Shown here: positions 36,545-46,658 of the stretch, piece by piece
Layout: the number at the start of each line of letters is the position of its first letter
Position numbering within the stretch: the stretch's first letter is position 1
Assembly: GCF_900112305.1 (NCBI RefSeq)
Contig: NZ_FOKT01000003.1
Span: forward strand, 248,001-312,000
DNA from: Microbulbifer thermotolerans
GTDB lineage: Bacteria > Pseudomonadota > Gammaproteobacteria > Pseudomonadales > Cellvibrionaceae
Direction: 5' to 3'
DNA length: 64,000 nucleotides
Program-made: the position numbers and the translations under genes
The notes under the pieces: generated by a model
The model's database searches: none
Told to the model about the DNA's origin: nothing
The model's input: the letters and a program-made list of their open reading frames with translations, nothing else

Positions 36545-37675
<1,131 letters not shown>

Positions 37676-37682
37676 CCGCACC

Positions 37683-37712
37683 GCCCCCGCTGCCTTGCGA
37701 CGCAGCGGGGGC
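37683..37712. other. Intercistronic stem-loop between adhC and fghA
   Basis: An 11-bp perfect GC-rich stem, GCCCCCGCTGC/GCAGCGGGGGC, around an 8-nt loop. There is no following T-tract, so it is more likely an mRNA-stabilising or partly terminating structure than a full terminator. The fghA ribosome site (CGGAG) begins about 8 nt later. Confidence 0.7.
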
Positions 37713-37731
37713 ACCGCTTACCGGAGACACC

Positions 37732-38568
37732 ATGTCCATAGAGAACCTGAGCAGCCACAAAAGCTTCGACGGCTGGCACAAGCAGTACAGACACCACGCC
37801 GAGACGCTCAACTGCCCCATGCGTTTCGCCATCTACCTGCCGCCGCAAACCACACAGGGCGAAAAGGTGCCCGTGCTCTATTGGCTATCCGGGCTAACCT
37901 GCACCGACGAAAACTTTATGCAGAAAGCCGGTGCCCACCGCATCGCCGCCGAACTGGGCATCGCCATCGTGGCCCCGGATACCAGCCCCAGGGGCGAGGC
38001 GGTGGCTGACGACGAAGGCTACGACCTGGGCCAGGGCGCCGGCTTCTACGTCAACGCCACCCAGGCCCCCTGGAACCGCCACTACCACATGTACGACTAT
38101 GTGCTGCAGGAGCTGCCGCAGCTGATCGAAGCCAGCTTCCCGGTCAGTGACAAACGCGCTATCGCCGGCCACTCCATGGGCGGCCACGGCGCCCTGGTAC
38201 TGGCCCTGCGCAACCCGGAACGCTACACCTCGGTTTCCGCCTTCAGCCCCATCGCCAATCCGGTGGACTGCCCCTGGGGACAAAAAGCCTTCAGCGCCTA
38301 TCTGGGAGAAGACACGAGCAAGTGGAAAGACTACGACGCCAGCCTGCTGATGCGCAGCGCGACCGCCAAAGTGCCAGCACGGGTCGATATCGGCGAAGCG
38401 GACGAGTTTTTACACGAACAGCTCAACCCCCAGGCCCTGGAAGCCGCCGCCGAAGCCAGCGGCTACCCCCTGCAGCTCAACCGCCATCCGGGCTATGACC
38501 ACAGCTACTATTTCATTGCCAGCTTTATTGAGCAGCAGCTGCGGTTTCATGCGCGGCACCTGCAGTAG
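37732..38568 (+). CDS. fghA: S-formylglutathione hydrolase
   Basis: Serine hydrolase (esterase D family) that releases formate and glutathione from S-formylglutathione. 278 residues. The nucleophile Ser148 is in [11 protein letters not shown], the acid in [13 protein letters not shown] and the His in [11 protein letters not shown]. The conserved [15 protein letters not shown] and [11 protein letters not shown] blocks are intact. It is 57 bp downstream of adhC with an intercistronic hairpin. Confidence 0.96.
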   Translation: MSIENLSSHKSFDGWHKQYRHHAETLNCPMRFAIYLPPQTTQGEKVPVLYWLSGLTCTDENFMQKAGAHRIAAELGIAIVAPDTSPRGEAVADDEGYDLGQGAGFYVNATQAPWNRHYHMYDYVLQELPQLIEASFPVSDKRAIAGHSMGGHGALVLALRNPERYTSVSAFSPIANPVDCPWGQKAFSAYLGEDTSKWKDYDASLLMRSATAKVPARVDIGEADEFLHEQLNPQALEAAAEASGYPLQLNRHPGYDHSYYFIASFIEQQLRFHARHLQ

Positions 38569-38645
38569 TAAGGAAAGGCACAGCGCCGCCGCGGCCGGTC
38601 ACCGCGGCTGGCATGCCCGCCAGCTGGCTGTAGTACCATGACACC

Positions 38646-38807
38646 ATGCCGGACCTTTCCGAAATCCACCGCATCATCCGCACACACCCCGCGGTCATGC
38701 TGTTCTTCAGCGCACCGGACTGCGGTGTCTGCCATGCCCTCAAACCAAATGCGCAGCACGCCCCCCCACCAACTCCAGAAATTTCTGCAACTGCAATGAA
38801 AGCGTAA
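38646..38807 (+). pseudogene. Truncated thioredoxin-like protein
   Basis: A 53-codon frame encodes MPDLSEIHRIIRTHPAVMLF and then FSAPDCGVCHALKP, which looks like the first beta-alpha unit of a thioredoxin-fold protein with a CGVC redox motif. After Lys-Pro the family resemblance stops and the reading frame ends in a low-complexity HAPPPTPE stretch and TAA. A complete protein of this kind has about 100 residues, so the gene has lost its C-terminal half. The following 220 bp up to the next gene show no recognisable remainder, only a short CCAGCAGT/ACTGCTGG hairpin at 38949-38971. Confidence 0.6.
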
Positions 38808-39028
38808 TAGATATGGACTACTGGAATTGCCAGGCACTGGAAAGCACCGCTGTGATTGCCTGCTGCCTTTTGCTGTAGAGGTGCGCTGCCGGGGAAAATA
38901 TGCGTTAGGATTTCCAGTATTGCCGCACAGGCAATATCATAATCGTCCAGCAGTAAATGCAACTGCTGGACGGCCAGAGTTCGCCTGTATCCTTGTACGG
39001 TAAACCCTGACAATCAGTTAGATGAAGT

Positions 39029-39667
39029 TCAGGGCGCGTTTACACCACCCCCAGTAATATTTTTTATTTGATCCACATACGGGCGCACCGCTTCAATATC
39101 TTCCTTGGGAACATTGCGAATAGCTTCGTTCATTTTCAAAGAGCTTTCCATAATTCCACGCAGACTCTCCATATTGGCAGCAGGCATCCCTCCTATTTCA
39201 CCTAAAGATTTCATGTAGCTCTCCATTGCCGCTGGATCAATACCAAACGATTGGCCCTCCAGGGAAATGGCCCAGTAGGCCAAATCAACACGGTCTCCAA
39301 TATCTGCCCATTCCTCAAGGTCATTGAAACCGTGCCGTTTAACTATAGCCTCTACCTTTTGAAAAGTTGGAGGATGCTTGCGCATTTCCTTCACTAAAGC
39401 TGAAGCGGATCCATTAAATTCACTCTCCATATTCACAGGCCAATTATCATCGTCAGCACTATTGTCAATAACGTCCTCGTCTTCTGGCTCTTCCTCAAAA
39501 AAACCGAGAACGGTATAAACTTCTTTCGCGCTAGCTATATAAGATTCGATGGCGGCATCTTTCAGCGTGGACGCTTGCGCTGTTAGCGCAGTCAAGCAAA
39601 ACGCTAATGCACACATGAAGCGAGGAAAATATCCATGTATGGAAGCAGTATAGATATTAGATTGCAT
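39029..39667 (-). CDS. Secreted hypothetical protein
   Basis: 212 residues with a signal peptide (hydrophobic core FMCALAFCLTALTAQAST, cleavage near residue 33). The mature part is helical and acidic (FFEEEPEDEDVIDNSADDD), with no membrane segment, Cys pair or catalytic motif that I recognise. The ATG at 39667 has a GGAG site 6 nt upstream; the preceding TTG is not used. It is AT-richer than adhC-fghA and sits in a decayed region. Confidence 0.65.
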   Translation of the reverse strand: MQSNIYTASIHGYFPRFMCALAFCLTALTAQASTLKDAAIESYIASAKEVYTVLGFFEEEPEDEDVIDNSADDDNWPVNMESEFNGSASALVKEMRKHPPTFQKVEAIVKRHGFNDLEEWADIGDRVDLAYWAISLEGQSFGIDPAAMESYMKSLGEIGGMPAANMESLRGIMESSLKMNEAIRNVPKEDIEAVRPYVDQIKNITGGGVNAP

Positions 39668-39670
39668 CAA

Positions 39671-40190
39671 ATACTCCGTTACTTAGAGTTTAAATAATCG
39701 CGAACTAACCGGGTTAGAGGTCAGATCACGTCTTAAAAGATTTGAGCAATAGCTCCAGTTTTTCTTGGCTTGAAACGTTAAAGAAGAGTTCGAGACTGTA
39801 TATCAAGTTGTGTAACTGCTTATGCTCCGAACTCGGTGTTGGAGGGTGTCATGAGCAGAACAGAGGACAGCAAAGACCTCGAACAGCAACTCAAACCCCA
39901 CGTCACTGAACTGGTCAAAGGTGCTAAATCTTTAACAGGCCTCAACACGCTAACGCTGAGGTTCCCTAGATGGTGACGGATGCCAAGCAGGTCAAGTATC
40001 TTGGCTACCGACAAACATTAGTACGCTCGCCGTTCTTTGAGATTCAAATGCTAAAGGCTAATTGTCTCTCAGGCGTGCTCAAGATCCGAGAACCAGTGCA
40101 CATTTAATCAGGAAGTAGCGGCACTATCCGTGAATCGCTTATCGGTGTTCACTGTCCTCCACGCTGCCATGAGACAAATTGAACATTGCG
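39671..40190. other. Non-coding stretch with one short unsupported frame
   Basis: Apparently gene-free and AT-richer than its surroundings. A 42-codon plus-strand frame (39851-39979; MSRTEDSKDLEQQLKPHVTE and on) has a GGAGG-type site just before its ATG and could be the start of a lost gene, but I recognise no family. The frame stops next to AGGTTCCCTAG, which resembles the outer tip of the local miniature elements. Nothing else is supported here. Confidence 0.35.
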
Positions 40191-40191
40191 A

Positions 40192-40279
40192 GGGAGTCTC
40201 TGAATCAGGCGCTTCGTGACAGTAAAAATACTTTGAGGCCGGCTCTGAGCACCTCTCAACCAAATCAATCAGAAGCTCC
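40192..40279 (+). repeat. Internally deleted, decayed miniature element copy G
   Basis: GGGAGTCTCTGAATCAGGCG and GACAGTAAAAATACTTTGAG match the left end of copy A (CTGATTAATTCGCTTCCTGACGGTAAAAATTCTTTG, in two segments), and AAATCAATCAGAAGCTCC matches the right terminal repeat. The middle is missing. The rest of the gap to glmS contains only the stem-loop listed next. Confidence 0.55.
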
Positions 40280-40320
40280 GCAAGATCACTATGGATTAGA
40301 AAATTGAAGGCGGGCGTCCT

Positions 40321-40348
40321 GCCCCTCTCCCGTAACCAGGAGAGGGGC
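40321..40348 (-). other. Stem-loop downstream of glmS
   Basis: A 10-bp perfect stem GCCCCTCTCC/GGAGAGGGGC around an 8-nt loop starts 8 nt after the glmS stop on the minus strand. No T-run follows, so it may be a 3'-end stabilising or rho-assisted structure rather than an intrinsic terminator. Confidence 0.55.
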
Positions 40349-40356
40349 GTAACGGG

Positions 40357-42186
40357 TTATTCCACGGTTACCGACTTGGCCAGGTTGCGCGGCTGATCCA
40401 CATCCGTGCCCTTGAGCAGCGCCACATGGTAGCTGAGCAGTTGCAGCGGCACTGTGTAGAGGATGGGGTGCAGGCTTTCCGGTGCGTCGGGGACTTCCAC
40501 AACAGTGACGCCCGGCTCGCTGGTGAAGCCAGCTTTGGGGCTGGCGAAGACGAACAGTTGGCCGCCGCGGGCGCGCACTTCCTGCAGGTTGGATTTCAGT
40601 TTTTCCAGCAGTTCGTCGTCCGGCGCTACAGCGACAACAGGCATATCCGCGTCCACCAGAGCCAGTGGGCCGTGTTTCAGTTCACCGGCCGGGTAGGCCT
40701 CGGCGTGGATATAGGAGATCTCTTTCAGCTTCAGCGCCCCTTCGAGCGCGATGGGATATTCGACGCCGCGGCCCAGGAAAAGAGCGTGGTGTTTTTCGGC
40801 AAAAGCTTCGCTGGTGTCCTGTACCAGTTTATTCAGGCCGGTGAACTGTTCCATCAGCTGTGGCAGCTGGTGCAGGGCGGTGACCAGTTCCGCTTCCCGC
40901 TCTGCACTCAGGCCGTTGACCTTGGCCAGAGCGATGCAGAAGAGCTGCAGCGCCACCAGCTGGGTGGTAAAGGCTTTGGTGGAGGCGACACCGATTTCCG
41001 GACCCGCCTCGGTCATCAGGGACAGCTCGGATTCGCGCACCAGGGAGCTGTTGGGCACATTGCAGATGGCCAGAGAGGCCAGGTAGCCCAGTTCCTTGGC
41101 CTGGCGCAGGGCCGCCAGGGTGTCGGCGGTCTCGCCGGACTGGGAGATGGTCACGAAGAGAGTACCCGGGCGCACGGCGGTTTTGCGGTAACGGATTTCG
41201 CTCGCCACTTCGACGGAGCAGGGGATGCCGGCCCAGTCTTCCAGCCAATAGCGCGCCACCAGACCCGCGTGGTAGCTGGTGCCGCAGGCGACGATCTGTA
41301 CCTGTTTTACCTCGGGCAGTATTTCGTGGGCGCGGGCGCCCAGCGCCTCGGACAGTACTGATTTTTCCCCCAGGCGCCCGGCCATGGTGGCGACCACCAC
41401 TTGCGGCTGCTCGAAGATCTCCTTCTGCATATAGTGGCGATAGCGCCCTTTGTCGGCGGCGTCGTGACCACCGTTCATTTTGTGTACCGGGCGGCTCACT
41501 TCCTCTCCCTGCCGGTCACGCACACTGATACCGTCGAGGGTAATTTCCGCCACATCCCCCTCTTCGAGAAAGATAAAGCGGTCGGTGACCTGACGCAGGG
41601 CCATGGGATCGGAGGCGATAAAGTTCTCTTCAATGCCGACGCCTACCACCAGCGGACTACCGGAGCGGGCGCAGACCAGCACTTCCGGCTCATCGGCACA
41701 GATCACCCCCAGCGCATAGGCGCCCTCGAGTTGTCTGGTGGCTTCGGTCACCGCATCCAGCAGACTCCGGCCCCCGGCCACCAGGGAGTGAATCAGGTGC
41801 ACCACCACTTCGGTATCCGTATCGGAGGCGAATTGGTAGCCCTGTGCTTGCAGCTGTACGCGCAGGGCCTGATAGTTTTCGATAATGCCGTTGTGCACCA
41901 GAGCGACATGCTCGGAGACATGCGGATGGGAATTGACGTCCGACGGCGCGCCGTGGGTAGCCCAGCGGGTGTGGGCGATACCGAGGCGCCCACTGGCGGG
42001 CACTTCGGCAAACCGGGATTCCAGATCGGCGACTTTGCCCTGGCTTTTGCACAACCGCAGCTGCCGGTCACTGTCCAGCAGGCAGACGCCCGCGGAATCG
42101 TAACCGCGGTATTCCAGACGCCGCAGTCCCTCTAGCAGAATTTCACTCACGTTGCGCTGGGCCAGCGCGCCGACAATTCCACACAT
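40357..42186 (-). CDS. glmS: Glutamine-fructose-6-phosphate aminotransferase (isomerizing)
   Basis: Makes glucosamine-6-phosphate from fructose-6-phosphate and glutamine, the entry step to peptidoglycan and LPS amino sugars. 609 residues. The N terminus [12 protein letters not shown] exposes the catalytic Cys1 after Met removal, so the ATG at 42186 is the start. A class II glutaminase domain (1-230) is followed by two SIS domains ([16 protein letters not shown] and [14 protein letters not shown]) and the conserved C terminus [15 protein letters not shown]. It lies 62 bp behind the DeoR-type regulator and probably shares its promoter. Confidence 0.97.
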   Translation of the reverse strand: MCGIVGALAQRNVSEILLEGLRRLEYRGYDSAGVCLLDSDRQLRLCKSQGKVADLESRFAEVPASGRLGIAHTRWATHGAPSDVNSHPHVSEHVALVHNGIIENYQALRVQLQAQGYQFASDTDTEVVVHLIHSLVAGGRSLLDAVTEATRQLEGAYALGVICADEPEVLVCARSGSPLVVGVGIEENFIASDPMALRQVTDRFIFLEEGDVAEITLDGISVRDRQGEEVSRPVHKMNGGHDAADKGRYRHYMQKEIFEQPQVVVATMAGRLGEKSVLSEALGARAHEILPEVKQVQIVACGTSYHAGLVARYWLEDWAGIPCSVEVASEIRYRKTAVRPGTLFVTISQSGETADTLAALRQAKELGYLASLAICNVPNSSLVRESELSLMTEAGPEIGVASTKAFTTQLVALQLFCIALAKVNGLSAEREAELVTALHQLPQLMEQFTGLNKLVQDTSEAFAEKHHALFLGRGVEYPIALEGALKLKEISYIHAEAYPAGELKHGPLALVDADMPVVAVAPDDELLEKLKSNLQEVRARGGQLFVFASPKAGFTSEPGVTVVEVPDAPESLHPILYTVPLQLLSYHVALLKGTDVDQPRNLAKSVTVE

Positions 42187-42248
42187 CGCATTCACCTCGG
42201 TAATTCTTTGAAAAATATAGCGCCAGTCTGTTTAGCGCGCCGCTTGCA

Positions 42249-43019
42249 TTAATAGTGACCACTCACTTTGGCGCAGATGACTCTCACCCCCAGCTGCTCC
42301 AGCCGTGTCCGGGCTGGGCTCTCCAGGCCGCTGTCGGTCACCAATGTGTCGATCTGATCCCAGGGCAGTTCCAGGTTGGGGATACGGCGGCCAACCTTGC
42401 TGGATTCCGCCAGAATCACCACCTCCCGCGCCACTTCCGCCATCACGCGGGAGAGGCCCGTCTGTTCGTTGAAAGTGCAGGTGCCGCGCTCCAGATCGAT
42501 ACCGTCGGCACCGATAAAGGCCTGGTCGAAGTCGTAACTGCGCAGCACCCGCTCGGCCACTTGTCCTTGGAATGCCTCGAAATGGGGGTCCCAGGTGCCG
42601 CCGGTCATCAGCAGGGTGGGCTCGTTTTCCAGCTCGCGCAGGGCGTTGGCCACGTGCAGGGAGTTGGTCATCACCACCAGGCCGCGCTTGGCCTCCAGTT
42701 CCGGAATCATGGCCGCGGTGGTGCGCCCGTAGTCGATTACGATGCGGTGGTGGTCGGGGATCAGCGCTGCCGCCGCGCGGCCTATGGCGCGCTTGACCTC
42801 GGAGGGTGCATCCTCAGCCACCAGCTCCCGTGGCACAGGGATGGCGCCGCCGTGGCGGCGCAGCAGCAGGCCGTGATTTTCCATCGCAGTCAGATCCTTT
42901 CGAATCGTAACTTCCGAGGTGCCAAAATGGCGCGCCAACTGCTCTACGCTAACTTCTCCGGTTTCGTTAACCAGTGCCAAAATCTGATGGCGACGTTGCT
43001 GAGTATTGCGTTTGGACAT
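42249..43019 (-). CDS. DeoR/GlpR-family regulator of amino-sugar synthesis (GlmR-like)
   Basis: 256 residues. The N-terminal DeoR HTH (VSVEQLARHFGTSEVTIRKD and GLLLRRHGGAI) is followed by a sugar-phosphate-binding domain (GRAAAALIPDHHRIVIDYG and FIGADGIDLERGTCTF). A DeoR-type gene between glmU and glmS is a conserved arrangement in pseudomonads and relatives; here it is directly upstream of glmS, so control of glmS is likely. An inverted-repeat operator sits in its own upstream region. Confidence 0.88.
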   Translation of the reverse strand: MSKRNTQQRRHQILALVNETGEVSVEQLARHFGTSEVTIRKDLTAMENHGLLLRRHGGAIPVPRELVAEDAPSEVKRAIGRAAAALIPDHHRIVIDYGRTTAAMIPELEAKRGLVVMTNSLHVANALRELENEPTLLMTGGTWDPHFEAFQGQVAERVLRSYDFDQAFIGADGIDLERGTCTFNEQTGLSRVMAEVAREVVILAESSKVGRRIPNLELPWDQIDTLVTDSGLESPARTRLEQLGVRVICAKVSGHY

Positions 43020-43032
43020 CTTTCGCTAAGTT

Positions 43033-43064
43033 TCGTTTAGAAACTAAACGATAGCAAAACGAAA
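43033..43064. promoter_or_regulatory. Candidate operator of the DeoR/GlmR-type regulator
   Basis: A perfect inverted repeat TCGTTTAG-AAA-CTAAACGA (43033-43051) is followed by another AACGAAA half site (43058-43064) and preceded by TTTCGCTAAG. TTTCG/CGAAA repeats are typical targets of DeoR-family repressors. It lies 13-45 bp upstream of the regulator start, suggesting autoregulation of the regulator-glmS unit. Confidence 0.65.
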
Positions 43065-43110
43065 GTTAAATTCCCAGACAACAGAGGCAGTGGCGAGATG
43101 GCAGGGCGCT

Positions 43111-44229
43111 CTAGTTCGAGCCGCTGGATGAAAGCGCCTGCATCAGGATTTTGAGGAAGCGCGCCAGCTCACCGCCGGTGACAGCGCGGTGATCGGCGCT
43201 GATGGACAGGGGCAGCAGGGGGCGCACCACAGGTTTGTGGTCCTCCGCCACCACCCCCTCAAAGACGCGCCCGGCACCGACGATCGCCACCAACGGCGGC
43301 ATCACCACCGGCGTAGCGTAGCGGCCGGCCATGCCACCGAAGTTAGACAACAGTATGGTGGCGCCCTGGAGGTCCCGCTGGACGATGCCCTGGTCGCGGG
43401 CCTGCACCTTAAAATCTTCTACCTGTTGCAGAAGCTCGCTATCGAGGCGGGATGCCACATTTTTGAGGACCGGTACAAAGAGCCCCCGGGGGGAGTCCAC
43501 CGCAAGACCGATATTGATTGTCGCCGCAGGTTTTAGCACCCCGTCTTCATACAGGGCGTTCAGACTGGGCTCCGCCTCGCAGGCCCTCTGCATTGCGCGG
43601 ATCAGGCGCAGGGTGGGTGGCTCGCCGCCCCACCAGGAGGACACATCCACCTGGTCGCACAGGGTCACGGGCATCACTGCATCGCGGGCGCGGCTCATGG
43701 CCAAGGCCATGGCGCGGCGGGCCGGGGACATGGTGGCAGCGGGGGATTTCTCACGGTTTTCCGCGGGCGACCCAAGCGCCGCCGCGGCCCGCACTTCTTC
43801 AGCGGTAAACCGCTCGCCGGCGGGGCGCATTTGCGACAAATCCACGCCCAGCCGCCGGGCCAGGGCGCGCACCGAAGGGGTGGCGAGGCGGCGGGGGGCG
43901 TGCGCAGGGGGTTGCTCCCTGGCCAGAACCTGGCCGCTCTGGTCGATCTTGCCCACCACCGTGCCACTATCAGAGTCCGGCTCTTCCGCTGTCTCAGCTT
44001 CCGCAAAACCGACTAGGGGCTGGCCGACCTGTACTGTGTCTCCCTCAGCGGCAAAGCGTTTTTCCAAGGTGCCGCTCCAGGGGGAGGGCACGTCCACCAA
44101 GGCCTTGGCGGTCTCGACAGTGACCAGGGTTTCATCGGCGGCAACGCGGTCCCCCTCGGCCACATGCCACTGGCGGATTACCGCATCCGGCAGTCCCTCT
44201 CCCAGGTCCGGCAGTTTGAACAGCTTCAT
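43111..44229 (-). CDS. 2-oxoacid dehydrogenase E2, dihydrolipoamide acyltransferase
   Basis: 372 residues. One lipoyl domain at the N terminus (MKLFKLPDLGEGLPDAVI; lipoyl-lysine in VETAKALVDVPS), a peripheral subunit-binding domain (ATPSVRALARRLGVDLS) and a catalytic domain with the ISADHRAVTGGELARFL active-site block. It is short for an E2, with a compact linker. Its start overlaps the E1-beta stop by 4 bp. The three-gene set is either a branched-chain 2-oxoacid or a pyruvate-type complex; the E3 gene is not in the window. Confidence 0.9.
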   Translation of the reverse strand: MKLFKLPDLGEGLPDAVIRQWHVAEGDRVAADETLVTVETAKALVDVPSPWSGTLEKRFAAEGDTVQVGQPLVGFAEAETAEEPDSDSGTVVGKIDQSGQVLAREQPPAHAPRRLATPSVRALARRLGVDLSQMRPAGERFTAEEVRAAAALGSPAENREKSPAATMSPARRAMALAMSRARDAVMPVTLCDQVDVSSWWGGEPPTLRLIRAMQRACEAEPSLNALYEDGVLKPAATINIGLAVDSPRGLFVPVLKNVASRLDSELLQQVEDFKVQARDQGIVQRDLQGATILLSNFGGMAGRYATPVVMPPLVAIVGAGRVFEGVVAEDHKPVVRPLLPLSISADHRAVTGGELARFLKILMQALSSSGSN

Positions 44230-45221
44230 TGGCCCCCTCCATCCCGATAGTCCAGGGCGGCGCGGACACCGGCCAGAATCCCTTCCACATCCGGGAGGTA
44301 AACATGTTCCAGCTGGTAGTAGGGCATCACTGTGTCGTAGCCGGTGACCCTCTGCACCGGGGCCTCGAGCAGGTCGAAGGCGTATTCATTGATCTGCGCG
44401 ACTATCTCGGCACCCAGGCCGCCGCTGCGCGGTGCCTCGTGGACCACCACGCAGCGGCGCGTCTTCTCCAGGGAATCGATAATGCTGTGGATATCCAGTG
44501 GTTTAAGGGTAGCCGGGTCCAACACCTCGGCCTCCACACCCTCGCCGGCGAGCTGCTCCGCCGCCTGCAGGGTTTCCTTCAACGAGGCGCCCCAGGAGAT
44601 CAGGGTAATATCCGAGCCCTCCCGCAACACAAAGCAGCGGTCCAGGGGCAGGGCCTCGCCGTCGTCCGGCACTTCCTGGGTTGCCGCGCGGTAGATTCTC
44701 TTCGGCTCCAGAAAGATCACCGGGTCCGGATCGCGGATGGCGGCCAACAGCAATCCGTAGGCGCGGGCGGGGGAGGAGGGCACCACCACCCGCAGCCCCG
44801 GGATATGGGCGAATAGGGCTTCGAAGCTCTCGGAGTGATGTTCCGGCGCGTGGATGCCGCCGCCGTAGGGAGCGCGGTAGACGACGGGGCAGGAGAGGCG
44901 GCCGCGGGTGCGGTTGCGGAAGCGGGCGGCGTGGCTGAGGATCTGATCCAGACCGGGATAGATAAAGCCCATAAACTGGAATTCCCCCACCGGTCTCAGC
45001 CCTTGGGCGGCCATGCCCACAGCGATGCCGGCAATCATATTTTCCGCCAGGGGTGTATCGAGTACACGGTCAGGCCCGAAGGTCTTCTGCAGGCCGTCGG
45101 TGGCGCGGAAGACACCGCCGTTTGCGCCCACATCCTCACCGAACACCACCACCCGGGGGTCCCGGTGCATTTCGTAAGCCAGAGCCTGGGTAACCGCTTC
45201 CACCAAAGTGATCTGCGCCAT
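44226..45221 (-). CDS. 2-oxoacid dehydrogenase E1 component, beta subunit
   Basis: Transketolase-like beta subunit of a heterotetrameric E1, 331 residues from the ATG at 45221, whose first base overlaps the E1-alpha stop (TGATG). MHRDPRVVVFGEDVGANGGV, GRLSCPVVYRAPYGGGIHAP, HSESFEALFAHIPGLRVVVP and ALDYRD-type ends are standard. It binds thiamine diphosphate together with the alpha subunit and decarboxylates the 2-oxoacid. Confidence 0.93.
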   Translation of the reverse strand: MAQITLVEAVTQALAYEMHRDPRVVVFGEDVGANGGVFRATDGLQKTFGPDRVLDTPLAENMIAGIAVGMAAQGLRPVGEFQFMGFIYPGLDQILSHAARFRNRTRGRLSCPVVYRAPYGGGIHAPEHHSESFEALFAHIPGLRVVVPSSPARAYGLLLAAIRDPDPVIFLEPKRIYRAATQEVPDDGEALPLDRCFVLREGSDITLISWGASLKETLQAAEQLAGEGVEAEVLDPATLKPLDIHSIIDSLEKTRRCVVVHEAPRSGGLGAEIVAQINEYAFDLLEAPVQRVTGYDTVMPYYQLEHVYLPDVEGILAGVRAALDYRDGGGQ

Positions 45222-46324
45222 CAATCTCTCCCTTCCGCCAAGCGGCCGAGCTGCTCATACTGCTCCAGAAAAGCCTCCGGCAGCTCCGCATAGAGGTGGT
45301 CGAAGATAGCGGTGGGCTTGTCCCTGGGGGTGTCGGCGAAGGCGCGCAGTGCCCGCTCCATTACTTCCGCCAGTTCCCTTCGCAATTCCTCCTCCTGCTC
45401 GTCGCTCCAGAGCCCTTCGCTGCGCAGGTATTTCCCCAGGCGGGCGACAGGCTCTCTGCGCCAGGCGGCTTCAACCTCCTCCCGGGGCTGGTAGCGGCCG
45501 GCGTCGTCGGCGGTGGTGTGATCGCACAGGCGGTAGCAGGTGGCTTCGATCAGGGTGGGGCCCTCGCCGCTGCGGGCCCGCGCCACGGCATCGGCGACCG
45601 CCGCGCGCACGGCGATTACGTCGTTGCCGTCCACTTGCAGTCCGGGAATACCTACGGCTATGGCCTTCTGGGCGATGGTTTTGGCGGCTGTCTGGGCGCT
45701 GCGGGGTACCGAGATGGCCCACTGGTTGTTGTTGATCACCACCACCAGCGGCAGCCGCCACACACCCGCCAGGTTGATGGCCTCAAAGAAGTCCCCGCGG
45801 GAGGTGGCGCCGTCGCCACCACTGGCCACAGCCACCCGCGGTGGCTTATGCAGTTGTTTCTGTTGGTACTTGAGGGCAAAAGCGACACCGGCGGCGTGCA
45901 GGAACTGAGTAGCGATGGGAATGGCAAGTGGCAGATCACAAGGCGCGTGGCGGAAATTCTGGCCCCGTTCGTCGCCGCCCCAGATTGCCAGGATTTCTTT
46001 TATTTCGACGCCGCGCTCGAGCAGGGCGCCGGTCTCGCGGTAATAGGGGCAGTAGACGTCGTCTTTTGCCAGGGCACCGCCAGTGCCGACACCAATGGCT
46101 TCCTGTCCGAGGCTGGACGGATAGGTACCGAGCTGCCCGGTGCGCTGCAGTTTGACCGCGCGATCGTCCACCAACCGCGCCAGGACCATCTGCCGGTAGA
46201 GGGCCAACAGGGTGTCCGGCGTGGCGAAATCCGGTAACTCCTGGGTGGCGCGGCCCTGCTCGTCGAGATACTGCAAGCGGGCAATATCGAAGGAGGCGAG
46301 CAGGTGCATTCTAGGTTTGTGCAT
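45221..46324 (-). CDS. pdhA: 2-oxoacid dehydrogenase E1 component, alpha subunit (PdhA/BkdA1 type)
   Basis: 367 residues. The thiamine diphosphate motif is GDGATSRGDFFEAINLAGVW ending in NNNQWAIS; GQEAIGVGTGGAL and GTYPSSLGQ are the usual N-terminal blocks. Sequence style is closer to the PdhA-like alpha subunits than to pseudomonad BkdA1, but branched-chain versus pyruvate specificity cannot be set by eye. GAGGG site 9 nt before the ATG. It is the first gene of the E1-alpha/E1-beta/E2 operon, placed between glmU and glmR, where most relatives have no gene. Confidence 0.85.
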   Translation of the reverse strand: MHKPRMHLLASFDIARLQYLDEQGRATQELPDFATPDTLLALYRQMVLARLVDDRAVKLQRTGQLGTYPSSLGQEAIGVGTGGALAKDDVYCPYYRETGALLERGVEIKEILAIWGGDERGQNFRHAPCDLPLAIPIATQFLHAAGVAFALKYQQKQLHKPPRVAVASGGDGATSRGDFFEAINLAGVWRLPLVVVINNNQWAISVPRSAQTAAKTIAQKAIAVGIPGLQVDGNDVIAVRAAVADAVARARSGEGPTLIEATCYRLCDHTTADDAGRYQPREEVEAAWRREPVARLGKYLRSEGLWSDEQEEELRRELAEVMERALRAFADTPRDKPTAIFDHLYAELPEAFLEQYEQLGRLAEGRD

Positions 46325-46390
46325 CGGTCAATTCCCTCTTTCCGATGCAAGAAGTGTAATTGATCGCGCGGAAGGCGCAGGGGATGTTAT

Positions 46391-46442
46391 TGAGCGCCTC
46401 GAAACCCGCTACAGTGTCCTTGCGGGTTATTCAGTGACTCCC
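46391..46442 (+). repeat. Right-end remnant of a miniature element (copy H)
   Basis: TGAGCGCCTCGAAACCCGCT, ACAGTGTCCTTGCGGGTTAT and TCAGTGACTCC line up base for base with the right end of copy B (TGAGCGCCCCGGAACCCACC, ACAGTGTTCACGCGAATTAA, TCAGAGGTTCC). It lies just outside the left end of copy B and is followed by the same CTA trinucleotide, so copy B inserted next to an older copy. Confidence 0.75.
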
Positions 46443-46445
46443 TAA

Positions 46446-46658
46446 GGAACCTCTGATTAATTCGTTTCCTGGTAACAGAGATACTTCACGGGCGGATGAG
46501 AAGCTCAGGTGATAGGATGGATATTTCGAAACCGTCGGATACAGGGATGTATCCGTCGGAGCTACAGGGAAGTACTTGTGCATTTTCGAAATATCCATCC
46601 TATTGCCTGAGCGCCCCGGAACCCACCACAGTGTTCACGCGAATTAATCAGAGGTTCC
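46446..46658 (+). mobile_element. Miniature inverted-repeat element, full-length copy B
   Basis: 213 bp, forward orientation, with intact terminal repeats GGAACCTCTGATTAATTCG and CGAATTAATCAGAGGTTCC. The inner stem pairs AGCTCAGGTGATAGGATGG (then ATATTTCGAAA) with its complement around the CGGATACAGGGATGTATCCG hairpin. The right flank CTA (46659-46661) is the glmU stop codon read on the minus strand; CTA also flanks the left side with one extra A. It encodes no transposase. Confidence 0.9.

Noticed and set aside
38525-39013. 162-codon minus-strand frame overlapping the 3' end of fghA
   Set aside because: It overlaps a conserved enzyme, covers the thioredoxin-like remnant on the other strand, has no ribosome site and shows no family resemblance.
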